This document shows, piece after piece, positions 7,905-15,591 of a stretch of 64,000 bases of DNA. The DNA is taken from the NCBI GenBank assembly GCA_017447265.1, contig JAFSOA010000001.1, forward strand, positions 372,001 to 436,000, in the 5' to 3' direction. Under the pieces are notes generated by a model. The model had not been told where the DNA came from. It did not search any database and was given only the letters and a program-made list of their open reading frames with translations. The DNA comes from Bacteroidales bacterium (GTDB lineage Bacteria; Bacteroidota; Bacteroidia; Bacteroidales; UBA932). Position 1 is the stretch's first letter. The number at the start of each line of letters is the position of its first letter. A program made the position numbers and the translations under genes.

Positions 7905-10883
7905 ATGATGAAACGTATTTTTATTCTTCTATGCTGCCTGCTGTCCACGACGGCAGCCCGGGCTCAGTTCATTCCCGGCGGTCTTTTTGAACGGAACCAG
8001 GGCTCCGTCATCGTCAAGGCGCTGGAAACCGGCACCGACAAACCGATTCCCTATGCTTCTGCCTACCTGACGGCCAAGAACGACACCCTCATCACCAATT
8101 TCACCCTGACCGACACCACCGGCCGGGCGCGCATAGAAAAGGTGACGCGCGGCACCTACATCCTGACCGTCGAGATGCTGGGATACAAGACCTACAACAA
8201 AGAATGCTATTTCTCCTTTGACTGGGAAAGGGATTCTGTAGACCTGGGCATCATTCATATGTCGGAAGACGCCGAGATGCTCGACGCCGCCCATGTGTCG
8301 GCCATCGGCAACCCGATCGAGATCAAGCAGGATACCATCATCTTCAACGCTGCTTCGTTTATCATGGGGGAAAACTCGATGCTGGAAGACCTGCTCAAGC
8401 GCATGCCGGGCATGGAAGTATCTAAAGACGGTACGGTGAAATACAACGGCGAGACCATCCAGAAAATCACGGTCGGCGGCAAGACCTTCTTTTTCGACGA
8501 CCCGAAGATGGCGCTCAAGAACCTGCCCGCCAAGGTGGTCGACAAAGTGAAGGTTATCGACAAAGTAAGTGACTCGGAGCAATTTACGGGCGTAGCCACC
8601 GACCGGGAGAAAGTGATGGACCTGGAGTTCAAGCAGGAGTTCCAGAAGGGCTGGTTCGGAAACGCGACGGCCGGCGCCGGCACGACGGTGGCCGGTGACC
8701 GCAAGGATGAGATGGTCGACAACCGCGGCTTCCTTTATACGGGCAACGTGATGGCCTCCGGCTACAACGAAAAGGACCAGATCACCCTGGTGGGCGGTGC
8801 CTACAACGCGCCGATTTCGGAAGACAACGCCGTGTTCGTGATCCGGTCCGGCGATGACGAGGATGCCACACGGGTCCTGATCGGCGGCGGTCTCGGCGGC
8901 GGAATCCAGACCTATGCCCAGACTGGCGTCAATTACAATACGACGCGCATCAAGGGACTGGAGAGCACGGCGGCGGCCAACTACAACCATTCCTTCAACG
9001 ACTCCCGCAGCCGCTCGGAAAGGACGACCTTCGTGCAGAGCGGCAGCGACATCTTCACCGATACCGATAACAAGAACTTCACGACCAACGACAACGTGAA
9101 AGTCAACCTGGAGCTGAAGAATACCAACCGGAAGAAAGTCCTCTTCACCTTTGAGCCCACCTTCCGCTATGCCGGCGGAAAAACGGAGCGCTACAACGAC
9201 AACGCCTCGTCGAATGTCAACGACGGACAGCAACTCAACAGCGCATCGTCAAAGAATTACGCGGAATCCCGCCAGTTCTCGCACAACGCTTTCATCAGCC
9301 TGGGCCTCAAGGAACTGGGCGGCAACAAGAACCGCAGCATCACCCTGTCCGGCAACTATTCCCTGACGGATTATGACGCGGACAGCCGCGAGTTCTCGCA
9401 GACCTTCCTGCAGGCATCGCCGGATCCTGTGACCCGCGACTTGTTCTACGTGACGGACAACCGCAATTACAGCGGGAACGTTCGCCTGGCCTACAACGAG
9501 CCGATTGCGGAGCGTTGGACATTGTCGGTCAACGTCAACAGTTCCGGTTCCTGGCGCAACAACGGCAAGGACGCTTTTGACCGCAGTTCCGGTACGCCGG
9601 GATTCAGCCCTTCGGTCATCGACAAAAAGGACTACACGAAACGCAATGACTATTACTCTTCCTACACGAAGAATACATACATATACTTCAACGAAAGCGT
9701 ACAGTTCCAGTACAAGAAAGACCGGACTTCCGTGCAACTGGGTGCCCAGATGCAGGAAACCCTCAACGAGACCCGTGCCAAGTCGCTGGGTCGCGAGACG
9801 GAATCCGGACTGGGCGAGTGGCTCTTCGACTGGAACCCGTATCTCAACTTCCGCTGGATGAAGCAGCAGAACAGTTTCAACTTCTACTACAACGGACGCT
9901 CGACCCGACCGTCGGCCACCAACCAGCTTCCCGTGCTCGATATCTCCGTGCCGACGCGGCTCAGGATGGGCAATATCTACCTGAGGCCGGCGTACGGTCA
10001 CTATCTCAACGGGAGTGTCTATCTCAACAACCCGCAGAAGCAGCTCAGCTTCAATGTCTATCTGAATACCGCCATGAACCAGCGCCAGATGGTGACGGCC
10101 AGCTGGTTCGACGACGACGGCATCCAGTACAGCATTCCGGTCAACTCGGCCAAACCCGCGCTCTCGGCTTCGATCTATTCCGGCGCGCAGATTCCGATGT
10201 CCCGCGACAAAAAATGGAAACTGTCGTTGGGTCTGAGTCTTTCTGAAAACCGCTCGGTGAGCTACCAGAACACCCGTCGCCTCTCCGGACTGGATGTCGA
10301 CACCTTCGACTATGCCCAGTTCATGGAGAGTTTCTGGGGCGATGAAAGCGGCAATCTCTTCTACTCCGGCCAAAGCGGATTCAGCGAGAGCATCACCAAC
10401 AGTTTGTCACTCTCGCCGCGCCTCGGATTGGAATTCCGCGGAAATGCGTTTACTGCCTCCCTGGATGGCGGAACCTCTTTCCAGTCGGCTCATTATTCCC
10501 TTGACAGCAAGGCCGACACGAAGACCTGGAGCAGTACCGTTTCGCTGGATCTGGAATGGGAGACCAAGCACGGATGGGAGCTGGTGAATTACATGAACTA
10601 CCACTTCTACCACGGCTTCCCCGAAGGGTACAACCTTCCGTACCTGATGTGGGAATTCAGCATCACCAAGAACATCAAGCAGTTCTCCATCGGTTTCCAC
10701 GCCAGTGACATCCTGAACAGCACGCGTACCACCCGCCACATCACGACCGAGAACTACGTCGAGGACTCGATGTACAACCAGCTGGGCCGCCACTTCTTCA
10801 TCACCTTTAAGTGGAACTTCGGCAAACTCAACGCCGCCCAGAGCCGCAAGGCAAGCCAGGCCGCGATGGGCATGATGTTCTGA
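7905..10883 (+). CDS. Outer-membrane beta-barrel protein with CarboxypepD-like N-terminal domain
   Basis: The roughly 993-residue protein starts with a signal peptide (MMKRIFILL to ARAQ). A GTG at 7890 would add five residues with no benefit, so 7905 (or 7908) is preferred. Residues about 35-115 form a carboxypeptidase-regulatory-like beta-sandwich (VIVKALETGTDKPIPYASAYL), followed by a plug-like region (GMEVSKDGTVKYNGETIQKITVGG). The remaining ~750 residues are rich in alternating aromatic strands and end in FITFKWNFGKL, as in the Bacteroidota outer-membrane beta-barrel family related to TonB-dependent receptors. It is probably an uptake or assembly protein of the outer membrane. No SusD partner lies beside it. 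Confidence 0.82.
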   Translation: MMKRIFILLCCLLSTTAARAQFIPGGLFERNQGSVIVKALETGTDKPIPYASAYLTAKNDTLITNFTLTDTTGRARIEKVTRGTYILTVEMLGYKTYNKECYFSFDWERDSVDLGIIHMSEDAEMLDAAHVSAIGNPIEIKQDTIIFNAASFIMGENSMLEDLLKRMPGMEVSKDGTVKYNGETIQKITVGGKTFFFDDPKMALKNLPAKVVDKVKVIDKVSDSEQFTGVATDREKVMDLEFKQEFQKGWFGNATAGAGTTVAGDRKDEMVDNRGFLYTGNVMASGYNEKDQITLVGGAYNAPISEDNAVFVIRSGDDEDATRVLIGGGLGGGIQTYAQTGVNYNTTRIKGLESTAAANYNHSFNDSRSRSERTTFVQSGSDIFTDTDNKNFTTNDNVKVNLELKNTNRKKVLFTFEPTFRYAGGKTERYNDNASSNVNDGQQLNSASSKNYAESRQFSHNAFISLGLKELGGNKNRSITLSGNYSLTDYDADSREFSQTFLQASPDPVTRDLFYVTDNRNYSGNVRLAYNEPIAERWTLSVNVNSSGSWRNNGKDAFDRSSGTPGFSPSVIDKKDYTKRNDYYSSYTKNTYIYFNESVQFQYKKDRTSVQLGAQMQETLNETRAKSLGRETESGLGEWLFDWNPYLNFRWMKQQNSFNFYYNGRSTRPSATNQLPVLDISVPTRLRMGNIYLRPAYGHYLNGSVYLNNPQKQLSFNVYLNTAMNQRQMVTASWFDDDGIQYSIPVNSAKPALSASIYSGAQIPMSRDKKWKLSLGLSLSENRSVSYQNTRRLSGLDVDTFDYAQFMESFWGDESGNLFYSGQSGFSESITNSLSLSPRLGLEFRGNAFTASLDGGTSFQSAHYSLDSKADTKTWSSTVSLDLEWETKHGWELVNYMNYHFYHGFPEGYNLPYLMWEFSITKNIKQFSIGFHASDILNSTRTTRHITTENYVEDSMYNQLGRHFFITFKWNFGKLNAAQSRKASQAAMGMMF

Positions 10884-10944
10884 TGTAGGGCTTTTGAACG
10901 CGACAGTCCCACGGCGCAAGAAGAGCGGCTTTGTGAAGGCAGCG

Positions 10945-12330
10945 CTAGCGGCTGACCCGCTGGAAGACGATGGGAGTGGTGCTGAAGTCGGCGGCTATGC
11001 TGGTCCAGCCCTGGATCTCCAGGCAGCTGTCGTCGTCGTAGACTTTGGCCTGCATCTTCTTGCCTTTGGGAGTAGGCTGTGGTACGTAGCTGTATGTCAT
11101 GTCACCTTCCTTCCAGAAGCCATCCTCGATATAGAAGCCCGTATCGTATTTGTAGAGCGTCAGTTGAAGGTCAGAGCCGTTCTGACCGTCCACGGTGTAG
11201 GCAAATGAGTAGCAGAAACGTCGGCCGGAGAGCAGATACCCCGTGCCGTCGCCGCGAAACACCCAGGTGTAGGATCCGATGCCAAAAGAAGAAGCGGCAC
11301 TCTTGGTGAATCCCGTCCAGCGCCCCACGATCGGAGACTTCTTGTCCTTTTCCGGTATGCCGTACTTCGGGTCACCCTTTTTGCTCGAGAAAGGATCTGA
11401 TTTCTGCTTGTACCAAGGATAGGTCACGAAGGTGAACGCCCGGTCAAAAACCTTGTTGAACTCGTCCCAGGAACGAGCAGTAAATTCGATCGTATCGCCC
11501 GCCGCGAAGACGCAGAGATAGTCATATCCTTTGTACGCGCCCGGACCCGACTGATAGTTGGTCAGCCAGTAATTGAAAGGATCATAGGCGACTTCTTCCT
11601 TGCCATTCTTGAGCGTCTTGACAGTCCGCAGGTAACCTGTGCCGTCTTGCTTGAAATGGCTTACCTCAGAGATGGAGAAGGGCAGTTCGGCATAAAGTTC
11701 AACCTGGTCGTCGATGCCGCTGCCGTTTACGCCGCCGATGTCGTGATGAAGATGCAACCAGTCACTTTGCCAAGTACCCTCCAGGAGCTTGGGTGCTCCT
11801 TCGGCACTCTTCACGACTTCGGTACTGATGAGCAGGAGGCATTTCACGTCGCTGACCTCCTGAAGGAACTGTAAATATTCTCCCATGGTGGAGAATACGA
11901 TTCGCTCCCCGGAAGGCTTGTAGACGCCAGTGATGTCATCATACACGCCACAGATCAGGTGATACACTGTTTCACCGTGCCATTTCATCTGGTATACTTG
12001 TGTCGGGGCTCCGAGTGCATGCCCCTTGACGGTTTCCCGCAATGCCTCTGGAAGATTCTGGTAGGGGACGTGGTTCACGGGGACCGCCCAGCTTATATAA
12101 CCCACTTCCTGATAGAGACTCGTGATATCCATCAGCCGCAGGGTCATGTTGCGGTTTTCCACATAGAAGGTGCCGATCTCCACCCCGTACGATTCGTCGG
12201 GGAGAACCGGCTCCCCGCCGCCACCCGGGTTGTCGACCGGATCGCACCCGGCCAGCAACAGGGTCAGCGCCAGCAGCATCGCAAAGAAACCGGTTTTACC
12301 GGTCTTATTATCAGAATTTCGGTTTTTCAT
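10945..12330 (-). CDS. Hypothetical lipoprotein, lipocalin-like repeats
   Basis: The 461-residue protein has a lipoprotein signal with LLLAGC, lipidation at Cys29 and a glycine/proline linker after it. No enzymatic motif is recognised. Two segments look like repeats of the Bacteroidota lipocalin-like domain: LLEGTWQSDWLHL at about residue 180 and IVGRWTGFTKSAASS at about residue 330. Each begins with a G-x-W motif and later has FKQDGTGYL / FRGDGTGYLL and alternating beta-strand sequence. A surface-exposed or periplasmic ligand-binding role is inference only. It converges on the outer-membrane protein gene, with 61 nt between stops. Confidence 0.75.
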   Translation of the reverse strand: MKNRNSDNKTGKTGFFAMLLALTLLLAGCDPVDNPGGGGEPVLPDESYGVEIGTFYVENRNMTLRLMDITSLYQEVGYISWAVPVNHVPYQNLPEALRETVKGHALGAPTQVYQMKWHGETVYHLICGVYDDITGVYKPSGERIVFSTMGEYLQFLQEVSDVKCLLLISTEVVKSAEGAPKLLEGTWQSDWLHLHHDIGGVNGSGIDDQVELYAELPFSISEVSHFKQDGTGYLRTVKTLKNGKEEVAYDPFNYWLTNYQSGPGAYKGYDYLCVFAAGDTIEFTARSWDEFNKVFDRAFTFVTYPWYKQKSDPFSSKKGDPKYGIPEKDKKSPIVGRWTGFTKSAASSFGIGSYTWVFRGDGTGYLLSGRRFCYSFAYTVDGQNGSDLQLTLYKYDTGFYIEDGFWKEGDMTYSYVPQPTPKGKKMQAKVYDDDSCLEIQGWTSIAADFSTTPIVFQRVSR

Positions 12331-12345
12331 ATATACTCAAATACA

Positions 12346-12353
12346 CAAATGTA
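12346..12353 (-). promoter_or_regulatory. -7 element (TACATTTG) for the lipoprotein gene
   Basis: The minus strand reads TACATTTG 16 nt before the lipoprotein ATG, a perfect TAnnTTTG. No convincing -33 TTTG is seen at 19-21 bp spacing. Confidence 0.6.
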
Positions 12354-12455
12354 CGAAATCTTGCGTCAAGGAGTCCCAAGCAATGGTTTTTTTGCATGGT
12401 TTCCGCAAATTTTTCGTTTTTCTCCGAAAAATATTAGGAAATAAGAAAAAAGTTG

Positions 12456-12463
12456 TATCTTTG
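12456..12463 (+). promoter_or_regulatory. -7 element (TATCTTTG) for the blaI-blaR operon
   Basis: TATCTTTG, a perfect TAnnTTTG, lies 30 nt before the blaI-like ATG. The upstream A/T-rich region lacks an obvious -33 TTTG. I do not see a classic BlaI/MecI TACA-n-TGTA operator here. Confidence 0.6.
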
Positions 12464-12493
12464 CAGAGGAGATAATCCCGTAAAGAAACAAAA

Positions 12494-12856
12494 ATGGAGA
12501 AACTGACCGCCAAAGAAGACGAAATCCTGCGGATGTTCTGGGCCTACGGCCCGATGTTCATCCAGGACCTGCTCAAGCACTTCCCGGACCCGAAACCGCA
12601 CTACAATACCGTCGCCACCCAGGTCGGATTCCTGGAGGAGAAAGGATATGTCGGCCGCGAGAAATTCGCCAATGCCTACCGCTATTACGCCCTTGTGGAC
12701 GAGCGCGGCTTCGCCGACCAGGTGATTTCCGATACCGTCGAGAAATTCTACGCCAACTCCTACGCGAGCGTGGTCTCGCGCTTCGTGGAAGAAGACAAGA
12801 TGGATCTCGATGAGCTCAAGGCGCTCATCGCTCAAATTGAAAACCAGCGAAAATGA
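12494..12856 (+). CDS. blaI: BlaI/MecI/CopY-family transcriptional repressor
   Basis: The 120-residue winged-helix protein begins MEKLTAKEDEILRMFW, the canonical N-terminus of the penicillinase-repressor family. Its recognition helix region (PHYNTVATQVGFLEEKGYVGRE) is typical, and the C-terminal half is the dimerisation region. The family represses its own operon and is inactivated by proteolysis triggered by an M56 sensor. That sensor is encoded immediately downstream with a 4-nt overlap. In Bacteroidota such pairs often control envelope-stress or housekeeping envelope functions and not beta-lactamase; no beta-lactamase gene is present nearby. Confidence 0.9.
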   Translation: MEKLTAKEDEILRMFWAYGPMFIQDLLKHFPDPKPHYNTVATQVGFLEEKGYVGREKFANAYRYYALVDERGFADQVISDTVEKFYANSYASVVSRFVEEDKMDLDELKALIAQIENQRK

Positions 12857-14160
12857 GCCAGTTTCTCTTATATGTCCTGAAGTGCGCGCTCCTGCTGGGC
12901 GTGTTCGACGCCTTCTTCCTGCTGGTGATGCGGCGCAGCGGATGGTTCCGCTTCAACCGCATTGTCCTGCTCGCCGGCAGCGTGCTGTGCCTGCTGTTGC
13001 CACTGATTCCGGTGCGGCTCCCGTCTCAGACCCTCTATTCCCAGTGGATCGAGCCGGTCTTTGTGGTCGCATACAGCAACAGCGCGCCCGTTGTCGAAAC
13101 CTCCGAAGCGGCGGCCCCGGGAATGCCCTTGTGGCAGAACCTTGTGCTGGCAATTTACGCTGCCGGCGCGTTGACGACCTTCGCTTTCTACGTTCGCTCT
13201 TACGGCAGCATGTTCCGGCTGCTCCGGCACACACCTGGCGAAAGGCACTCCGGCTACACGCTCCATTTGTTGGACCGGGAAATGCCCTCCTTCAGCTGGA
13301 TGCGGCACATCGTCATCGCGCGCAGCGACTACGCGCACTATCCCGCCATCCTGACCCACGAACGGGCACACGTCCGCTGCGGTCACTCCGTGGATCTGCT
13401 TCTCTCTTCGGCATTGACCGTCCTGCAGTGGTTCAATCCGCTGGTGTGGATCTGCCGGACCGAGCTCAAACTGCTCCACGAATACGAAGCCGACGACTTC
13501 GTCCTCAACCAAGGCATCGATGCAACGCAATACCAATTATTACTCGTGAAGAAAGCCGTGGGGGAAAAACGCTTCCTCCTGGCCAACGGTTTTAATCACG
13601 CCCAACTCAAAAACCGTATTACGATGATGCAAACCACCACCAAGGCAGTCTGGAAGAAATTCTCCCTGCTGCTGCTCTTTCCGCTGCTGGCTGCCGCCAT
13701 GCTGCTGCTGGCAGAATGTACTTCCAAAGAGACCGGAGACCTGACGGAGCCGGCGGTCAGCGAACAGGCGCAGCCCGTTGTTGAAAGCCCGGCAGCCGAA
13801 GCGGAAACCCAGGCGGAACCGGCCGACGAGAGCGATGCCATTCCTTTTGTGCTGGTCGAGACCAAGCCCCAGTTCGATGGCGGTGACGCCAACAACTTCT
13901 CCCGTTGGGTGAACCAGCGGCTGCATTATCCGCCTGAGGCGAAGCAAAAGGGGCTCCAGGGCCGCGTGACGGTCCAGTTTACCGTCGAAAAAGACGGCAG
14001 TGTCACGGGTGTGAAAGTGCTGCGCGGTGTCCATCCGATCCTCAATGAAGAGGCGGTGAGAGTCGTCTCCCAGTCCCCGAAATGGACGCCCGGCACCGTC
14101 AAGGGCGAGCCGGCCCGGGTCGTCTACAACTTCCCGCTCGTCTTTCAGCTAAGTAAATGA
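12853..14160 (+). CDS. blaR1: BlaR1/MecR1-type M56 peptidase with C-terminal TonB domain
   Basis: This 435-residue membrane protein has helices at about residues 3-25, 35-53, 95-115 and 270-288. The M56 zinc-metalloprotease motif HERAH is at residues 169-173, with a downstream ExxxD-type ligand region near YEADDF (212-216). After the last helix the protein has a Glu/Ala/Pro-rich linker and then a TonB C-terminal domain at about 335-432 (PQFDGGDANNF, YPPEAKQKGLQGRVTVQF). Instead of the beta-lactam sensor domain of staphylococcal BlaR1 it carries this TonB-like domain. It overlaps blaI and the next gene by 4 nt (ATGA) each. It probably senses an envelope cue and releases the repressor. Confidence 0.85.
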   Translation: MSQFLLYVLKCALLLGVFDAFFLLVMRRSGWFRFNRIVLLAGSVLCLLLPLIPVRLPSQTLYSQWIEPVFVVAYSNSAPVVETSEAAAPGMPLWQNLVLAIYAAGALTTFAFYVRSYGSMFRLLRHTPGERHSGYTLHLLDREMPSFSWMRHIVIARSDYAHYPAILTHERAHVRCGHSVDLLLSSALTVLQWFNPLVWICRTELKLLHEYEADDFVLNQGIDATQYQLLLVKKAVGEKRFLLANGFNHAQLKNRITMMQTTTKAVWKKFSLLLLFPLLAAAMLLLAECTSKETGDLTEPAVSEQAQPVVESPAAEAETQAEPADESDAIPFVLVETKPQFDGGDANNFSRWVNQRLHYPPEAKQKGLQGRVTVQFTVEKDGSVTGVKVLRGVHPILNEEAVRVVSQSPKWTPGTVKGEPARVVYNFPLVFQLSK

Positions 14161-15344
14161 AACGGACCGCTTATCTGCCGTTTGTGCTGGCCGCCGTGAT
14201 GACTGTCGTCACGGCGGCGGCACAGCCCGCGGACTCGCTCCGCCGGGAGGCGCTTGCCGAAGCGCGGTACCTGAAGAGCATCTTCAAGACCGATGCGGCC
14301 ATCGAGCGGCTGTCGACGCTGGTACGGCCGGAGGTCTTCGACGAGGAAGTCCTCGCCGAGCTGGCGGACTGCCATTTTACCAACGGCGATTACGCCACGG
14401 CGGCAGGCACCTACCAATTGTTGAGCCTGCGTGCACCGGACAACCTCTTCTACCAGATCCGGGAGCTGCAGCTCGCGTTCCGGATGAAGGATTACCCGGT
14501 CTGTGTGAGTCTCGCCCGGGGCGTGCTGGCGCGGGATTCCATCCCGGCTGTGGTTGCGCTGGCCGGTGATGCGTGGAACCTCGCCGGGCAGAGCGATTCG
14601 GCGCTCGTCTACTACCGGCAGGCGCTCGCGCTGAAGCCCCTGAACGAAGCGGTCGTGAGCAAGGCCGCGAACATCCTGCTGAGCGACAAGGACTACGAAG
14701 GCGTGATCGCGATGACGGGCGACTATCTGGCGCTCGATCCCGACAATTTCACCGTGGCGCCCATCCGGGGCCTGGCGTATTACCTGAATTCCCAATACGA
14801 TTCGTCTCTCGTGATCTTCCAGCAGCTGGAAAAGCTGGGTGTCGACAACTATGCCCTGCATTACTATCTCGGGCAGAGTCTCTGGCATGCGAATGTGGTC
14901 TACGCGGCAGAGCCGGAGTTGCGGAAAGCCTGGGCCCTTGATTCCTCGGATGCGAACCTGGCCTGGACCATTGCGGCTGTCCGGTCCGACATGCGCCTGC
15001 CCTTCGACAAGCAGGTCAAGCCCTGGCTCGAAAAGGCAAGTGCCATGATCCAGCCCGACTCGTCGATCGTTTCCCGGATCCACCAGCAATATGGTACAGG
15101 CTATTACGGGGAGGAACAGTTTGACAAGGCCATTCCGCACTATCAGGAAGCGTACCGCTACAACCCCTCCTTCATCCAGGCCCTGTCGACCATCGCCTAT
15201 TGTTACGAACGCCAGAAGAAATACAGGCAGGCCCTGGAATACTACGAAAAGTATCTGAAGCTCGCCCGCCCCGGCTCCCGTGGCTACGAATTCGCCAAAA
15301 AATCCATCGAGATGATCAAGGTCGAACTCTTCATGGAAGAGTAG
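14157..15344 (+). CDS. Secreted/periplasmic TPR-repeat protein
   Basis: The 395-residue protein has a signal peptide (cleavage after about AAAQP, residue 22) and then an almost entirely helical body of tetratricopeptide-like repeats. These include the clear units DNLFYQIRELQLAFRMKDY, SDSALVYYRQALALKPL, FDKAIPHYQEAYRYNP and YRQALEYYEKYLKLA. TPRs mediate protein-protein contact. The 4-nt overlap with the M56 sensor gene puts it in the same operon, so it probably acts in the periplasm with that sensor. No enzymatic motif is visible. A terminator-like hairpin follows at 15361. Confidence 0.8.
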   Translation: MKRTAYLPFVLAAVMTVVTAAAQPADSLRREALAEARYLKSIFKTDAAIERLSTLVRPEVFDEEVLAELADCHFTNGDYATAAGTYQLLSLRAPDNLFYQIRELQLAFRMKDYPVCVSLARGVLARDSIPAVVALAGDAWNLAGQSDSALVYYRQALALKPLNEAVVSKAANILLSDKDYEGVIAMTGDYLALDPDNFTVAPIRGLAYYLNSQYDSSLVIFQQLEKLGVDNYALHYYLGQSLWHANVVYAAEPELRKAWALDSSDANLAWTIAAVRSDMRLPFDKQVKPWLEKASAMIQPDSSIVSRIHQQYGTGYYGEEQFDKAIPHYQEAYRYNPSFIQALSTIAYCYERQKKYRQALEYYEKYLKLARPGSRGYEFAKKSIEMIKVELFMEE

Positions 15345-15360
15345 TGAAGGCGCGAGGGGT

Positions 15361-15379
15361 CTGGGGGCTGTGCCCCCAG
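15361..15379 (+). terminator. Hairpin after the TPR gene
   Basis: CTGGGGGC and GCCCCCAG form a perfect 8-bp stem with a 3-nt loop, 17 nt past the stop codon. A second hairpin, AGAAGC/GCTTCT, follows at 15388-15402. The tract after the first stem is A-rich and not T-rich, so termination on the plus strand is plausible but not certain. Confidence 0.5.
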
Positions 15380-15404
15380 TAGAAAAAAGAAGCGAAGCTT
15401 CTCA

Positions 15405-15447
15405 CTCCACAAAGAAAGCAGGCCAAAAGCCTGCTTTCTTTGTGGAG
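15405..15447 (-). terminator. Perfect 19-bp palindrome overlapping the tRNA-Ala 3' end
   Basis: Positions 15405-15423 and 15429-15447 are perfect reverse complements with a 5-nt loop. The arm at 15429-15447 includes the last five bases of the tRNA (15443-15447), so the hairpin stem is built partly from the acceptor 3' strand. On the minus strand it follows the tRNA and probably acts as terminator or processing signal. Confidence 0.65.
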
Positions 15448-15515
15448 TATACGAGGATCGAACTCGTGACCTTTAGATTGCGAACCTAACGCTCTACCAA
15501 CTGAGCTAATACCCC
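15443..15515 (-). tRNA. tRNA-Ala, anticodon CGC
   Basis: The minus strand folds as a 73-nt cloverleaf: acceptor GGGGTAT/ATACTCC, D-arm GCTC/GAGC, anticodon stem TTAGG/TCTAA with loop TTCGCAA (anticodon CGC, reading GCG), and T-arm ACGAG/CTCGT with TTCGATC loop. The acceptor contains a G3-U70 pair, the alanine identity element, which supports Ala. CCA is not encoded (the bases after A73 are CAA). Confidence 0.93.
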
Positions 15516-15526
15516 GCTTGCGACCG

Positions 15527-15557
15527 CAAAAGTAAAGGATTTCCCGCAAATGTGCAA
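15527..15557 (-). promoter_or_regulatory. Promoter of the tRNA-Ala gene
   Basis: On the minus strand TTG (15557-15555) is followed after 20 bp by TACTTTTG (15534-15527), a full TAnnTTTG element, 12 nt before the first tRNA base. Confidence 0.7.
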
Positions 15558-15591
15558 CAATATCTGATCGTCCCCTTGCCGCGAAAAGCAG

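Noticed and set aside
12853-14160. Beta-lactam resistance sensor
   Set aside because: The M56 protein lacks a penicillin-binding sensor domain and no beta-lactamase is nearby, so a resistance role is not supported.
15405-15447. CRISPR-like or phage attachment site at the tRNA 3' end
   Set aside because: There is a single palindrome, no spacer array, no integrase and no downstream tRNA-end duplication in direct orientation.
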